From positions 930,001-994,000 of the forward strand of contig NZ_CP017113.1 in assembly GCF_001720465.1 (NCBI RefSeq): a stretch of DNA of 64,000 bases. Reading direction: 5' to 3'. Shown piece after piece: positions 1-8,456 of this stretch. The number at the start of each line of letters is the position of its first letter. Within the stretch, counting starts at the first letter, position 1. The notes beneath the pieces are model-generated. The model was not told where the DNA came from, made no database searches, and was given only the letters and a program-made list of their open reading frames with translations. Source of the DNA: Porphyrobacter sp. LM 6 (GTDB taxonomy: Bacteria > Pseudomonadota > Alphaproteobacteria > Sphingomonadales > Sphingomonadaceae). The translations under genes and the position numbers were made by a program.

Positions 1-1602
1 GAGTGCTTTGGCGCGGGCATGATCGACCTTGCCGCCCGCCAGCATCGCTGCTGTTTCTGTGAAGTTCGAGCGGGTGCGAAGGCTCCGTGCGGTCGCATAC
101 TTGCCGAGCACCGGAGACAGCTCGCGGTGCGGGATCGCCGGATTGCTGATCCAGTAAGAGTCGTTCGAATTGGTGAGCCAGCTCTTGACGATCGTTGCCG
201 CCTGATCGCGCGCCGGCATCAGTCCGGGCGCGGGGGTGTCTGACGCCACATTCCAGTCGCAGGCCGATTTGCTGCCATCGAGTAGGATCGCAAATTCGGC
301 AAACAGTCCCGCGATCGGCGTGGCGCAAGACTTGGCCTTCTCTGCCGAGACATTGGGGACGGCGGTAACATCGGCATGGAGCGCGTCGCCGAAGCGGTCG
401 GATGCGATGGTATTGACCCACGGAATGCCCAGGGTCTCGCTGACGGCAGCCTTGATCTCGCCGACGTTCTTCGCCGATCCGATCCGCAGCCAGGTGTCGA
501 TCCCGCGCTGGTTGCCGCGGTTTGCATCCTTCAGAGAAAAGGCGCTCTGTGCGGTCCAGGTGATCCCGCGTGCGGGCACCACGAAGACGGGGCCGAAGCG
601 GGTGGTATAGAGCGTGCGGGTGACGGCAGGCGTGCCTTCGGGCATCGGGACCGTGACAGTCTGCGGTGTCATCGCCTCGCTCTTGCCGTCGAGCATGTAG
701 CGGGTCGGATCAGCCGGATCGAGCGCCAGCTGGTAGAGCGTGAAATGACGCGCCTCGGTGACGGTATGGGTCCAGGCGACATCCTTGTTGAAGCCGAGCG
801 TCGGCATCGGCGTGCCCGCAAGGCCAACGCCCATCACCTCGTAACCGTCCGGCCCTTTGACGTGCATCTGCCAGAAGCGGTTGGGGCCTTTCCACGGGAA
901 GTGCGGATTGCCGATCACCATCCCGCGCCCGTTCGCAGTGGCATCGCCGCCAAACGCCCAGCCGTTGCTGCCCATGCCCAGTTCCTTGGGATCGGGCAGG
1001 GTGATCGCGACCTTGGGCGCAGCAGTACCGGGAGGGGCGGCATTGGCAATGGCCGGGGCGAGGTTCAGCGAGCTTGCGAGCAGCATCTGCTTTTCATTGA
1101 GGCGCAGCATATCGTCTGCCGTGATCGGTCGCACCCACGCCTTGCCGCGGCACTCGGCGGGGATGCCATCCGCGCCGGCATCTTTGAGGAAGCGGTTATA
1201 GCCCGCGACATAGCCCGCCATCAGATCGGTTACGCGCGCAGGCTGAGCCTTCATGCCCTTGCGCAAGGCGGGGAGATCAATCACCGCGCGGAAAAACACG
1301 TCCGACGAGAGATTGTCGACCTCCTCGAAGCCGAGCACGGCCTTGGCCTCGGGCCCGAAGTGCTTCGAGCGTTCGCCCGCCACCGTGGCGAACTCTTCCG
1401 CCAGCAGGCACAAATTGTCCTCGGCATAGGCATAGGCGACCCCGTAGCCCACGCCGCGCCAGTCGCGCGCCTCGATATGCGGGATGCCGAAGGTTGTGCG
1501 GGTGATGGTCGCGGAATAGCGCTTGCCCGCCAGTGCCTCGCTTGCCGGAACCGCCACCAGCGCAGCGGCGGCTGCCGCAAGAACCGCAATCCGCTTCATC
1601 AT
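1..1602 (-). CDS. penicillin acylase family protein (Ntn hydrolase), C-terminal part outside the window
   Basis: The reading frame is open from an ATG ATG pair at 1602 to the window edge, about 534 codons, so the C-terminus is missing. A signal peptide (MMKRIAVLAAAAAALVAVPA) is followed by the alpha-chain region. The motif GMGSNGWAFGG around residue 212 has the form of the autocatalytic cleavage site, where the new N-terminal serine of the beta chain is the nucleophile. Members of this family hydrolyse amide bonds in the periplasm, for example in acyl-homoserine lactones or beta-lactam side chains; the substrate here cannot be read from sequence. A GGGAGAGAG stretch just upstream of the ATG pair serves as the ribosome binding site. 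The family call is firm, the substrate unknown. Confidence 0.85.
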   Translation of the reverse strand, partial: MMKRIAVLAAAAAALVAVPASEALAGKRYSATITRTTFGIPHIEARDWRGVGYGVAYAYAEDNLCLLAEEFATVAGERSKHFGPEAKAVLGFEEVDNLSSDVFFRAVIDLPALRKGMKAQPARVTDLMAGYVAGYNRFLKDAGADGIPAECRGKAWVRPITADDMLRLNEKQMLLASSLNLAPAIANAAPPGTAAPKVAITLPDPKELGMGSNGWAFGGDATANGRGMVIGNPHFPWKGPNRFWQMHVKGPDGYEVMGVGLAGTPMPTLGFNKDVAWTHTVTEARHFTLYQLALDPADPTRYMLDGKSEAMTPQTVTVPMPEGTPAVTRTLYTTRFGPVFVVPARGITWTAQSAFSLKDANRGNQRGIDTWLRIGSAKNVGEIKAAVSETLGIPWVNTIASDRFGDALHADVTAVPNVSAEKAKSCATPIAGLFAEFAILLDGSKSACDWNVASDTPAPGLMPARDQAATIVKSWLTNSNDSYWISNPAIPHRELSPVLGKYATARSLRTRSNFTETAAMLAGGKVDHARAKAL

Positions 1603-1656
1603 CTCTCTCCCGTCACCCGTTTCGGGTTGTAGGGTGAAACCTATCGGGCGGGTGGG

Positions 1657-1695
1657 CAAAAGAAAAGGGCGCTCCGACAACCTGCCGGAGCGCCC
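1657..1695 (-). terminator. Rho-independent terminator of the TorF porin gene
   Basis: GGGCGCTCCG (1667-1676) and CGGAGCGCCC (1686-1695) form a perfect 10-bp stem with a 9-nt loop. On the minus strand the stem is followed by TTTTCTTTTG. It lies 20 nt past the stop codon of the porin gene. Confidence 0.85.
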
Positions 1696-1716
1696 CTTCC
1701 TGCTTAAATCAGCCGA

Positions 1717-2646
1717 TCAGAACGACGCGGTGATCGAGAACACCACGGTCGCATCCGAGATCGAATTGCCATCGAGCGTGGCGAAGTTCGGACGGATCAG
1801 GTTGGCTTCGGCTTCCGAAATGTCGGTATCGACATAGGCGACCGACAGGGTCAGACCCGAGGTCGGGACGAGGTCTGCGCCGATCGACCAGTCGAAATAG
1901 GTGCCGGTCGGAGCCACGCTGGTGCCGTTCGGGCCAAGGCCGGGGTTGCCGTCCGAATAGCCGATGTGGGCCTTGAGGGTCAGCGGGGTTTCCGCGAGGG
2001 CGTAGGTTGCATCGCCGGCGAGGTAGAGGTTGTCTTCCTTGTCGCCCGGATCAGCCGGGGCGCCGACCGGGAACCAGTTGCCGAGTGCTTGCTGCTGCGG
2101 GGCGTAGGCGACGGTGCCGGTCAGGCCGATCGGGCCGACGGTGCCCGACAGCTTGGCGTAGAGTTCGGCGAAGTCGGTTTCGCTGGCGCCGCTCGGATAC
2201 ATGTACCAGGTCACGCCGGTGTCGAGCGTGCCTTCGCCGACCGGCAGCTTGAAGCCGGCGATCAGGTCGAGTTCCATGTTGGCGCCGCCGAAGGTGCCCC
2301 AGCCCGAGAGGTTCGAACCCCAGGCACCGACATACAGGCCGCTTTCGTGGCTGATGGTGATGCCGCCCTGGACGGCCATGCCTTCATCCGACTGCGACAC
2401 GCCGCGGAAACGGTAGTCCGAGGTCAGCGTGGCAGCGCCCGAAATGGTGATGGCCGGGGTTTCTTCTTCCTCGGCGCGGTTGGCCTTCTCGAGATCGATC
2501 GGCTCGATCGCGCGCAGCGCGACAGCATCTTCGGTTTCGGTGGTGACGGTGATCTCGGCGCCTTCCGACTCGGCAGCGAATGCGGGCGCGGAAAGGCAGG
2601 CCATGAGGGCAACGGCCGAGGCAGCCGAGACAAAACGAATATTCAT
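1717..2646 (-). CDS. TorF family putative outer-membrane porin
   Basis: The product is 309 aa. The start at 2646 is preferred because it gives a clean signal peptide (MNIRFVSAASAVALMACLSA, cut after AFA) and has GGAG eight bases upstream. The mature N-terminus is acidic, then beta-strand-rich sequence begins with SGAATLTSDYRFRGVSQSDE, the hallmark of the TorF/gcw_chp family. The protein ends in Phe (ITASF), as expected for a BAM-inserted barrel. A monocistronic unit is likely: a strong terminator follows and a 183-bp gap precedes. Proteins of this family are sometimes linked to ammonium transport and urea genes, but no such neighbour is visible here. Confidence 0.85.
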   Translation of the reverse strand: MNIRFVSAASAVALMACLSAPAFAAESEGAEITVTTETEDAVALRAIEPIDLEKANRAEEEETPAITISGAATLTSDYRFRGVSQSDEGMAVQGGITISHESGLYVGAWGSNLSGWGTFGGANMELDLIAGFKLPVGEGTLDTGVTWYMYPSGASETDFAELYAKLSGTVGPIGLTGTVAYAPQQQALGNWFPVGAPADPGDKEDNLYLAGDATYALAETPLTLKAHIGYSDGNPGLGPNGTSVAPTGTYFDWSIGADLVPTSGLTLSVAYVDTDISEAEANLIRPNFATLDGNSISDATVVFSITASF

Positions 2647-2829
2647 AAGGAACGCTCCATTGAGAGGTTTGGATCGTTCCACCTGCGTGTTGTGCGGCGC
2701 CTCTCTTTATCAGCGGGCATCCGTCACAATCGGATCATGACGTGGCAGATTCGGCCTTTTGGCACAAATCTTTTGCGACAAGCTGCGCGTGCATTGCGTT
2801 TATTGCGTTGCAAACTTGCATCAGTCGCT

Positions 2830-3900
2830 TCACCCGTCGCGCAGGCTCTCCATGTCGATCACGAAGCGATATTTGATGTCGCTTGCTTCCATCCGTTCAT
2901 AGGCGGTCTGGATGTCCTGCATCCGGATCATCTCGATATCGGGCAGGATGCCCTTCTCGGCGCAGAAATCGAGCATCTCTTGCGTTTCGGCGAGCCCGCC
3001 GATGCCGCTGCCGGTGAGCACCTTGCGGCCGAGGAACACGCCGGTGTGCATCTCGGGCATCATGTCGATCATGCCGACCAGCACCTGCACGCCGTTGATC
3101 TTGAGGATGTGGAGATAAGGCGTGACGTCATGGCGCACCGGAATGGTGTTGAGCACCATGTCGAAATAGCCGCGCTTCTCCTTCATCGCCGCCTTGTCGT
3201 CGGTGTTGAGAAAGGCGTGGGCGCCGAGCTTCTCGGCATCGGCGCGCTTGCTTTCGGAGCGGGAAAGCACCGTCACCTCCGCGCCCATCGCTGCTGCGAG
3301 CTTGACCCCCATGTGGCCGAGCCCGCCTAGCCCTGCGACCGCGACCTTGCTGCCCGGGCCGACCTTCCACGTCCGCAAGGGGCTGTAGGAGGTGATCCCC
3401 GCGCACAGCAGCGGCGCGGCCTCGGCCATCGGCAGGCTGTCGGGCACCTTGAGGACGAATTCTTCGCGGCACACGATCCGTTCGGAATAGCCTCCGAAGG
3501 TGAGGCTGCCGTCGCGCCGATCCTTGCCGTTGTAGGTGCCGGTCATCCCGCCATCGAGGCAGCTTTGTTCGTAACCCGCATCGCAATGCGCGCATTCGAG
3601 GCAGCTATCGACCATGCAGCCGATCGCCACCCGGTCACCGACCTTGTGGCGGGTGACGCTCTCGCCAATCGCGCTGACGATCCCGACAATCTCGTGGCCC
3701 GGCACGATCGGATAAGTGGTGAAGCCCCAGTCGTTACGCGCCGAGTGCAGGTCGGAATGGCAGATGCCGCAATGGGTGATCTCGATCAGCACATCGTCGT
3801 GGCGCAGGCCGCGACGGGTGATCTGCATCGGGCCGACGCCGCTGTCGGGCGCGGTCGCGCCATAGGCCTTGGTGGGGTACTCGTTGGTAGCAGTGGCCAT
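2830..3900 (-). CDS. NAD(P)-dependent zinc alcohol dehydrogenase (YahK/CAD-like)
   Basis: A 356-aa medium-chain dehydrogenase. Catalytic zinc ligands are seen in CGICHSDLH (Cys44) and GHE (residues 68-70). The structural zinc cysteines are 100, 103, 106 and 114. The Rossmann motif GLGGLGHMG lies near residue 190. The overall pattern is that of the cinnamyl-alcohol/aldehyde reductase branch, which usually prefers NADPH and reduces aldehydes. The ribosome site AGGAG is nine bases before ATG. It follows the SDR gene by 35 nt on the same strand, so the two are probably co-transcribed. The substrate is not predictable. Confidence 0.9.
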   Translation of the reverse strand: MATATNEYPTKAYGATAPDSGVGPMQITRRGLRHDDVLIEITHCGICHSDLHSARNDWGFTTYPIVPGHEIVGIVSAIGESVTRHKVGDRVAIGCMVDSCLECAHCDAGYEQSCLDGGMTGTYNGKDRRDGSLTFGGYSERIVCREEFVLKVPDSLPMAEAAPLLCAGITSYSPLRTWKVGPGSKVAVAGLGGLGHMGVKLAAAMGAEVTVLSRSESKRADAEKLGAHAFLNTDDKAAMKEKRGYFDMVLNTIPVRHDVTPYLHILKINGVQVLVGMIDMMPEMHTGVFLGRKVLTGSGIGGLAETQEMLDFCAEKGILPDIEMIRMQDIQTAYERMEASDIKYRFVIDMESLRDG

Positions 3901-3935
3901 GCGCTCTCTCCTCGCAGTTGGCGGCGTGATGGTGC

Positions 3936-4730
3936 TTACTTGGGCGGCATCCGGATCGCCCCGTCAAGCCGGAACTGGTGGCCGTTGATGTAGCTGTTGC
4001 GGGCAATTTCGAGCACCAGCGAGGCGAATTCTTCTGGCTCGCCGAGGCGCTTGGGGAAGGGCACGCTGGCATTGAGCTGCGCCCACATCGGCGGGTTGCG
4101 GTCCTTCATTCCGAGCATCAGCGGCGTGGCAAAGATGCCGGGCATGACCGAGTTCACGCGAATCCCTAAGTCCATCAGGTCGCGCGCCATCGGCAGGACG
4201 AGGCCGTTCACCCCGGCCTTGCAGCTGCCGTAGATGACCTGTCCGATCTGCCCGTCCTGCGCGGCGACGCTGGCGGTGAGGATGATTGCCCCGCGCTCGC
4301 CATCGTCATTGACTGGATCGGCGTTCGCCATCCCCAGCGCCGAGATCGAGGCAACGCGGTAGCTGGCAACCAGAATGCCCTCGGCCCCGAAGGCGTAATC
4401 CTCGGTCGAGAGGCGCTTGTACTGGCCGATTTCCTTGTCCCAGCCGAGCGTCTTGCCACGGCGGGAGGCCATCGCGCAGTGGAGCGTCACGCGCTCCTGA
4501 CCATGGGCGGCGCGGGCGGCGGCAAAGCCGGCCTCGACGCTGGTCTCGTCCATGATGTCGACATGGTGGAAGGTGCCGCCGATATCGCGCGCATGGGCCT
4601 CGCCCGCTTCGTCGTTGATGTCGAAAATGGCGACCTTCATGCCCGCATCGGCAAAGGCCTTGGCACTGGCCTTGCCCAGTCCGCTCGCCCCGCCGGTCAC
4701 CACCGCTGCCATGCCGGGTTCGATTTTCAT
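3936..4730 (-). CDS. SDR family oxidoreductase
   Basis: A 264-aa classical short-chain dehydrogenase. TGGASGLGK at residues 12-20 is the dinucleotide-binding loop; Ser154, Tyr167 and Lys171 (YGSCK) form the catalytic set. The usual NNAG motif is replaced by LHCAMAS (83-89), as in the 17-beta-HSD10/3-hydroxyacyl-CoA dehydrogenase branch, which suggests hydroxyacyl-CoA or steroid-like substrates. The start at 4730 is chosen for the AGGAG upstream and because the fold begins directly. It heads a probable two-gene unit with the alcohol dehydrogenase and is divergent from the TonB receptor operon. Confidence 0.85.
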   Translation of the reverse strand: MKIEPGMAAVVTGGASGLGKASAKAFADAGMKVAIFDINDEAGEAHARDIGGTFHHVDIMDETSVEAGFAAARAAHGQERVTLHCAMASRRGKTLGWDKEIGQYKRLSTEDYAFGAEGILVASYRVASISALGMANADPVNDDGERGAIILTASVAAQDGQIGQVIYGSCKAGVNGLVLPMARDLMDLGIRVNSVMPGIFATPLMLGMKDRNPPMWAQLNASVPFPKRLGEPEEFASLVLEIARNSYINGHQFRLDGAIRMPPK

Positions 4731-4838
4731 GCGATCACTCTCCTGTACACTTTTGTGCCTGTTTCCCCGATTGCTAGGCGCTTCGCCGCCGCCGCGCCAC
4801 CTGTTCAATTGGCGCAGGCCTGTGGGCCGTATGACGAA

Positions 4839-4912
4839 CCGTCACGCAATCGTCATGCCCCGGTCGCGTGCGGGTCATCTCGCGGTCGTCGGCATGTCAT
4901 GGCTGCTGTCTA
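4839..4912 (+). promoter_or_regulatory. candidate tandem Pho-box array (11-bp periodic GTC repeats)
   Basis: Seven-base units centred on GTC start at 4839 (CCGTCAC), 4850 (TCGTCAT), 4861 (CGGTCGC), 4872 (GGGTCAT), 4883 (CGGTCGT) and 4894 (ATGTCAT), each exactly 11 bp after the last. A CTGTC follows at 4906, one base out of register. PhoB sites are direct repeats of a CTGTCAT-like 7-mer with 4-bp spacers, that is, an 11-bp period. The array ends about 55 bp before the start of a receptor-phytase-PhoX operon. The assignment to PhoB is an inference from spacing, core and context; no statistics were run. Confidence 0.5.
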
Positions 4913-4966
4913 ACCGCCCCGGGAACGCGCCGCCCAACTGCGGCGCACCACAGGGGAACCACAGCC

Positions 4967-7369
4967 ATGATCCGCACCCGACTTCTGCTTGGCGCCGCCG
5001 CATCGGCCTTGACCGCGACCATCGCCATGCCTGCTTTCGCCGCCGAAACCAACGATCCGCAGACGCTCGCCGCCAGCGTGCAATCGGGCGGGGCGATTGC
5101 CGAGACCGAGGAGAGCGAGGACGACAAGGTCCAGAGCGCCAAGGAAATCGTGGTGCAGGGATCGATCGGCTTCCGCAACCGCTCCGACGCGGCCGAGCCG
5201 GTGCTGGTCTATGACGAGGAATACTTCCAGCGCTTCGAGCCGCTGACGGCTGGCGATGCGCTCAAGCGGGTGCCGGGCGTAACCTTCCTGTCGGACGTGA
5301 TCGAAAGCGATGGTGCGCGGCTGCGCGGGCTTGATCCGGGCTACACCCAGATCCTCATCAACGGCGAGCGCGTCCCGGGCGGCCAGTCCGACCGCTCCTT
5401 CTTCCTTGATCGCATCCCCGCCGAACTGATCGAACAGGTCGAAATCGTGCGCTCCTCCTCCGCCCGCCGCACCGGTGATGCGGTGGCGGGTTCGCTTAAC
5501 ATCAAACTGCGCGATGGCTTCGCGCTCGATGGCGGCTATCTGCGCGCAGGCGGGCTGTTCTTCGACGATGGCGAGATCAAGCCTTCGGGTGGTTTCTACT
5601 ACGGCGGCGAACTGGCCGGCGGGCGCGTGCTGATCGGTGCCAACGTGCAGGGCCGTTACAACCCCAAGGAAAAGTCGAGCCTGCGCTACGGCGACAGCCC
5701 CGAGAACAACCCCAACTTCGCTGCCGACGATTTCGATAACCGCGAAGACCAGACCGACGTGCGCGACGGCACCGATTATGCCTTCAACGCCAGCTGGGGG
5801 ATCGAGACCGAGAGCACCGAGGTCGAAATCCTCGCCAACTTCGTCCGCACCGAGCGTGTGGAGGATGAGCGTTCCTTCGAATACAACGACGAGACCGCGA
5901 TCAACGGCCCGGTGCGGACCACGACCACGCCGGCCGGCAATCTGCTGACCGACAATGCCAACGTGAACGACATCACCACCACCAGCTGGTCGCTGATCGG
6001 CAAGCTCGATCACGAATGGGGCCTTGGGGAAACCCAGCTGCGCGTGGGCTATTCCAGCTTCAGCGATTTCCAGGACGAGCTCGAATACGAAGTCGATTTC
6101 GACCGGACGACGCCGCGCTTCACCGGCGATCTGACGGTGCTCGATATCAGCGACAAGGAAATGTTCCTCAACCTCGAACACGAATTCGAACTGAGCGAAA
6201 ACCTCGAATTCGCGATCGGCGGTTTCATCCAGGACAAGGACCGCGACACCATCCTCGAAACCGTCCGCAGCCGGTTCAATCTGACCGCTGCCGCGCGCGA
6301 GGGGTATAACCAGTTCACCCGCAATCCGGGCGAATTCGCACCCGCCACCTTCCCCCCGCTGGGCGCGATCACCACCCGCATCGGCGAACAGCGCAGCGAC
6401 CTCTACGCGCTGGTCGAAGGCGAGTATGACAGCCTGACCTTCGAAGTCGGCATCCGCTGGGAAAACACCGATGTGCGGATCCTCGATCTGTTCACGCCGG
6501 GCGCGACCGCCTTCACCAATGACTACGACGAGTTCCTGCCCTCGGCCTCGGTGAAGCTCGACTTGGGCAAGGGGCGGGTCACGCTGTCAGGCGCGCGCAC
6601 GCTGCGCCGGCCGCGCTTCGATTTCCTCACCCCGGGCCTGCTCGAAGCGGAATTCGGCGACAACGACTTCCTGGGCAATCCGCTGCTGCTGCCGGAAACC
6701 GCGTGGGGCGGTGATCTTGGCTATGAACACAAGATCGGCAAGACCGGCATCGTCGGGGTCAATGTGTTCTACCGCGATGTCAGCAACCTGACCGAGCTCG
6801 CTACCGTCCTCGATACAACCGGGGCACCGGTCGAAGGATCGGAAGGGCCGGGCACCTTCATCCTCACCCCGCGCAACACCGGCAACGGCGAAGTCTACGG
6901 GATCGAATTCGACGCTTCGTTCAGCCTCGCCTTTATCGGCCTGCCCGATACGGGCGTGTTCGGGAACGTCGCGCTGCTCGACAGCAAGATCACCGACGAA
7001 TTCGGCGAGCGGCGCTTCAATGACCAGTCGAAGTACGTCTACAACTTCGGCGCGATCCAGAACCTGCCCGATTTCGGCGCAGCCTTCGGCGCGACTTACC
7101 GCAAGCAGGGCGAGGCGTTTGGTCGTGTGGTCGGTCAGGAGGTCTTCACCCGCTACGGCGCCGACCTTGAAGTGTTCATCGAAAAGCGTTTCGGCGACAG
7201 CTTCACCATCCGTGCGGTCGGATCGAACCTGCTTGACGGGACAAAGGACGAGGACTTCAACAAGTTTAACACGGTCGGGGAACAGGTGGCCCGCGACTTC
7301 GACGAATACGAGCTCGAAAGCGAACGCGCCGGGCCGGTGTTCCAGGTTGTCGCGCGCTACGCGTTCTAA
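4967..7369 (+). CDS. TonB-dependent outer-membrane receptor of the phytase locus
   Basis: The product is 800 aa. Translation is taken to start at 4967, where the signal peptide MIRTRLLLGAAASALTATIA begins. A plug domain occupies roughly residues 65-165 (for example LKRVPGVTFLSD and INGERVPGGQ). A 22-stranded barrel follows, and the protein ends FQVVARYAF with the expected terminal Phe. TonB receptors import large or scarce ligands across the outer membrane. Receptors next to beta-propeller phytases have been noted in other proteobacteria, so uptake of phytate or its products is the likely role. It is followed after 24 nt by the phytase gene and preceded by the 11-bp GTC array. Confidence 0.9.
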   Translation: MIRTRLLLGAAASALTATIAMPAFAAETNDPQTLAASVQSGGAIAETEESEDDKVQSAKEIVVQGSIGFRNRSDAAEPVLVYDEEYFQRFEPLTAGDALKRVPGVTFLSDVIESDGARLRGLDPGYTQILINGERVPGGQSDRSFFLDRIPAELIEQVEIVRSSSARRTGDAVAGSLNIKLRDGFALDGGYLRAGGLFFDDGEIKPSGGFYYGGELAGGRVLIGANVQGRYNPKEKSSLRYGDSPENNPNFAADDFDNREDQTDVRDGTDYAFNASWGIETESTEVEILANFVRTERVEDERSFEYNDETAINGPVRTTTTPAGNLLTDNANVNDITTTSWSLIGKLDHEWGLGETQLRVGYSSFSDFQDELEYEVDFDRTTPRFTGDLTVLDISDKEMFLNLEHEFELSENLEFAIGGFIQDKDRDTILETVRSRFNLTAAAREGYNQFTRNPGEFAPATFPPLGAITTRIGEQRSDLYALVEGEYDSLTFEVGIRWENTDVRILDLFTPGATAFTNDYDEFLPSASVKLDLGKGRVTLSGARTLRRPRFDFLTPGLLEAEFGDNDFLGNPLLLPETAWGGDLGYEHKIGKTGIVGVNVFYRDVSNLTELATVLDTTGAPVEGSEGPGTFILTPRNTGNGEVYGIEFDASFSLAFIGLPDTGVFGNVALLDSKITDEFGERRFNDQSKYVYNFGAIQNLPDFGAAFGATYRKQGEAFGRVVGQEVFTRYGADLEVFIEKRFGDSFTIRAVGSNLLDGTKDEDFNKFNTVGEQVARDFDEYELESERAGPVFQVVARYAF

Positions 7370-7393
7370 TCGGGCTGAGGAGGCGGTGCTGCC

Positions 7394-8446
7394 ATGAATC
7401 GACTGCTTCAGGGGGCTTGCCTGCTTCCACTCGTGATCGCCGCGGCCTGCGAGACAGTGCCGCCGGCGATCACGGGCAGTCCGGCGGTCAGCGTGACCGC
7501 AACCGCGCAGACGCCTCCGGTCGGCACCGCCAACGCGGACGCGGCCGATGATCCGGCGATCTGGCGCAACGCGGCCAATCCGGGGGCGAGCCTTGTGGTC
7601 GGCACCGACAAGAAGAGCGGGCTTTACGTCTATGACCTGAAGGGCGCGCAGAAGAGCTTTCTGCCTGCGCCAGGGCTCAACAATGTCGATCTGGTCGAAC
7701 TGCCCGATGGCACCGTGCTGGCGCTGGCGAGCGACCGCAGCAATCTGGCGATGGCGCAAATCCATGTCAGCCGGCTCGATACCCGCACCGCGACCTTGTC
7801 CTTCGTGACCCGCGTGACGGTGGGCGCGGGCGAGGGCTATGGCATCTGCACCGGCGAGGTCGCAGCGGATGGATCGTTCACCGTCTACAGCGTGCCCAAG
7901 AACGGGGTGATCTACCGCACAGCGCTGCAATTTATGGGCAGCGAGCTGGCCGACCAGTCCGAACCGCTGGGCCGCGTGCCGACCCAGCCCGAAGGCTGCG
8001 TCTACGATCCGCGCACCGGAATGCTCTATATCGGCGAGGAACGCGCCGGCATCTGGGCGATGTTCGGGACATTCGAAGGCGGGCCGGAGAACCGCAAGCT
8101 GGTTGCTCCGATCGACAACACCATGCTCGTTGCCGATCTCGAAGGGCTCGCCATCGCGCCCGAAGGCGAAGACGGCGGCTACCTCGTCGCCTCCTCGCAG
8201 GGCGACAATGCTTATGCCGTGTTCCGCCTGCCCGACATGACGCCGGTGGGCCGGTTCCGGATCGCGGCTGGCGCCTTCGGCAGCACCGAGGAAACCGACG
8301 GGATCACGCTCGACAACCGCGATTTCGGGCCGGACTTCCCCGGCGGGCTGTTCATCGCGCAGGACGGGGTGAATGCGCCCGATGCGCAGAACTTCAAGTT
8401 TGCGCGTTGGGATGCGATCCTTGCCGCGCTGGGGGAGCGGCAGTAG
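7394..8446 (+). CDS. beta-propeller phytase, lipoprotein
   Basis: A 350-aa protein. The N-terminus has a lipoprotein signal with lipobox LVIAAAC, so it should be anchored in a membrane facing the periplasm or the surface. Family signatures include ADDPAIW, VVGTDKKSGLYVYDL, LNNVDLVELPDG and GICTGE, all typical of calcium-dependent 3-phytases that release phosphate from inositol hexakisphosphate. The length fits the family. It sits between a TonB receptor and PhoX, which supports phosphate scavenging. The likely substrate pool is phytate or calcium-phytate in the environment. The start ATG has GAGGAGG about 12 bases upstream. Confidence 0.93.
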   Translation: MNRLLQGACLLPLVIAAACETVPPAITGSPAVSVTATAQTPPVGTANADAADDPAIWRNAANPGASLVVGTDKKSGLYVYDLKGAQKSFLPAPGLNNVDLVELPDGTVLALASDRSNLAMAQIHVSRLDTRTATLSFVTRVTVGAGEGYGICTGEVAADGSFTVYSVPKNGVIYRTALQFMGSELADQSEPLGRVPTQPEGCVYDPRTGMLYIGEERAGIWAMFGTFEGGPENRKLVAPIDNTMLVADLEGLAIAPEGEDGGYLVASSQGDNAYAVFRLPDMTPVGRFRIAAGAFGSTEETDGITLDNRDFGPDFPGGLFIAQDGVNAPDAQNFKFARWDAILAALGERQ

Positions 8447-8456
8447 GGTTGGCGTT

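Noticed and set aside
376-1632. 418-aa plus-strand open frame
   Set aside because: It is antisense to the penicillin-acylase gene, whose minus frame has a signal peptide and catalytic motif. Long antisense frames are expected at this GC content.
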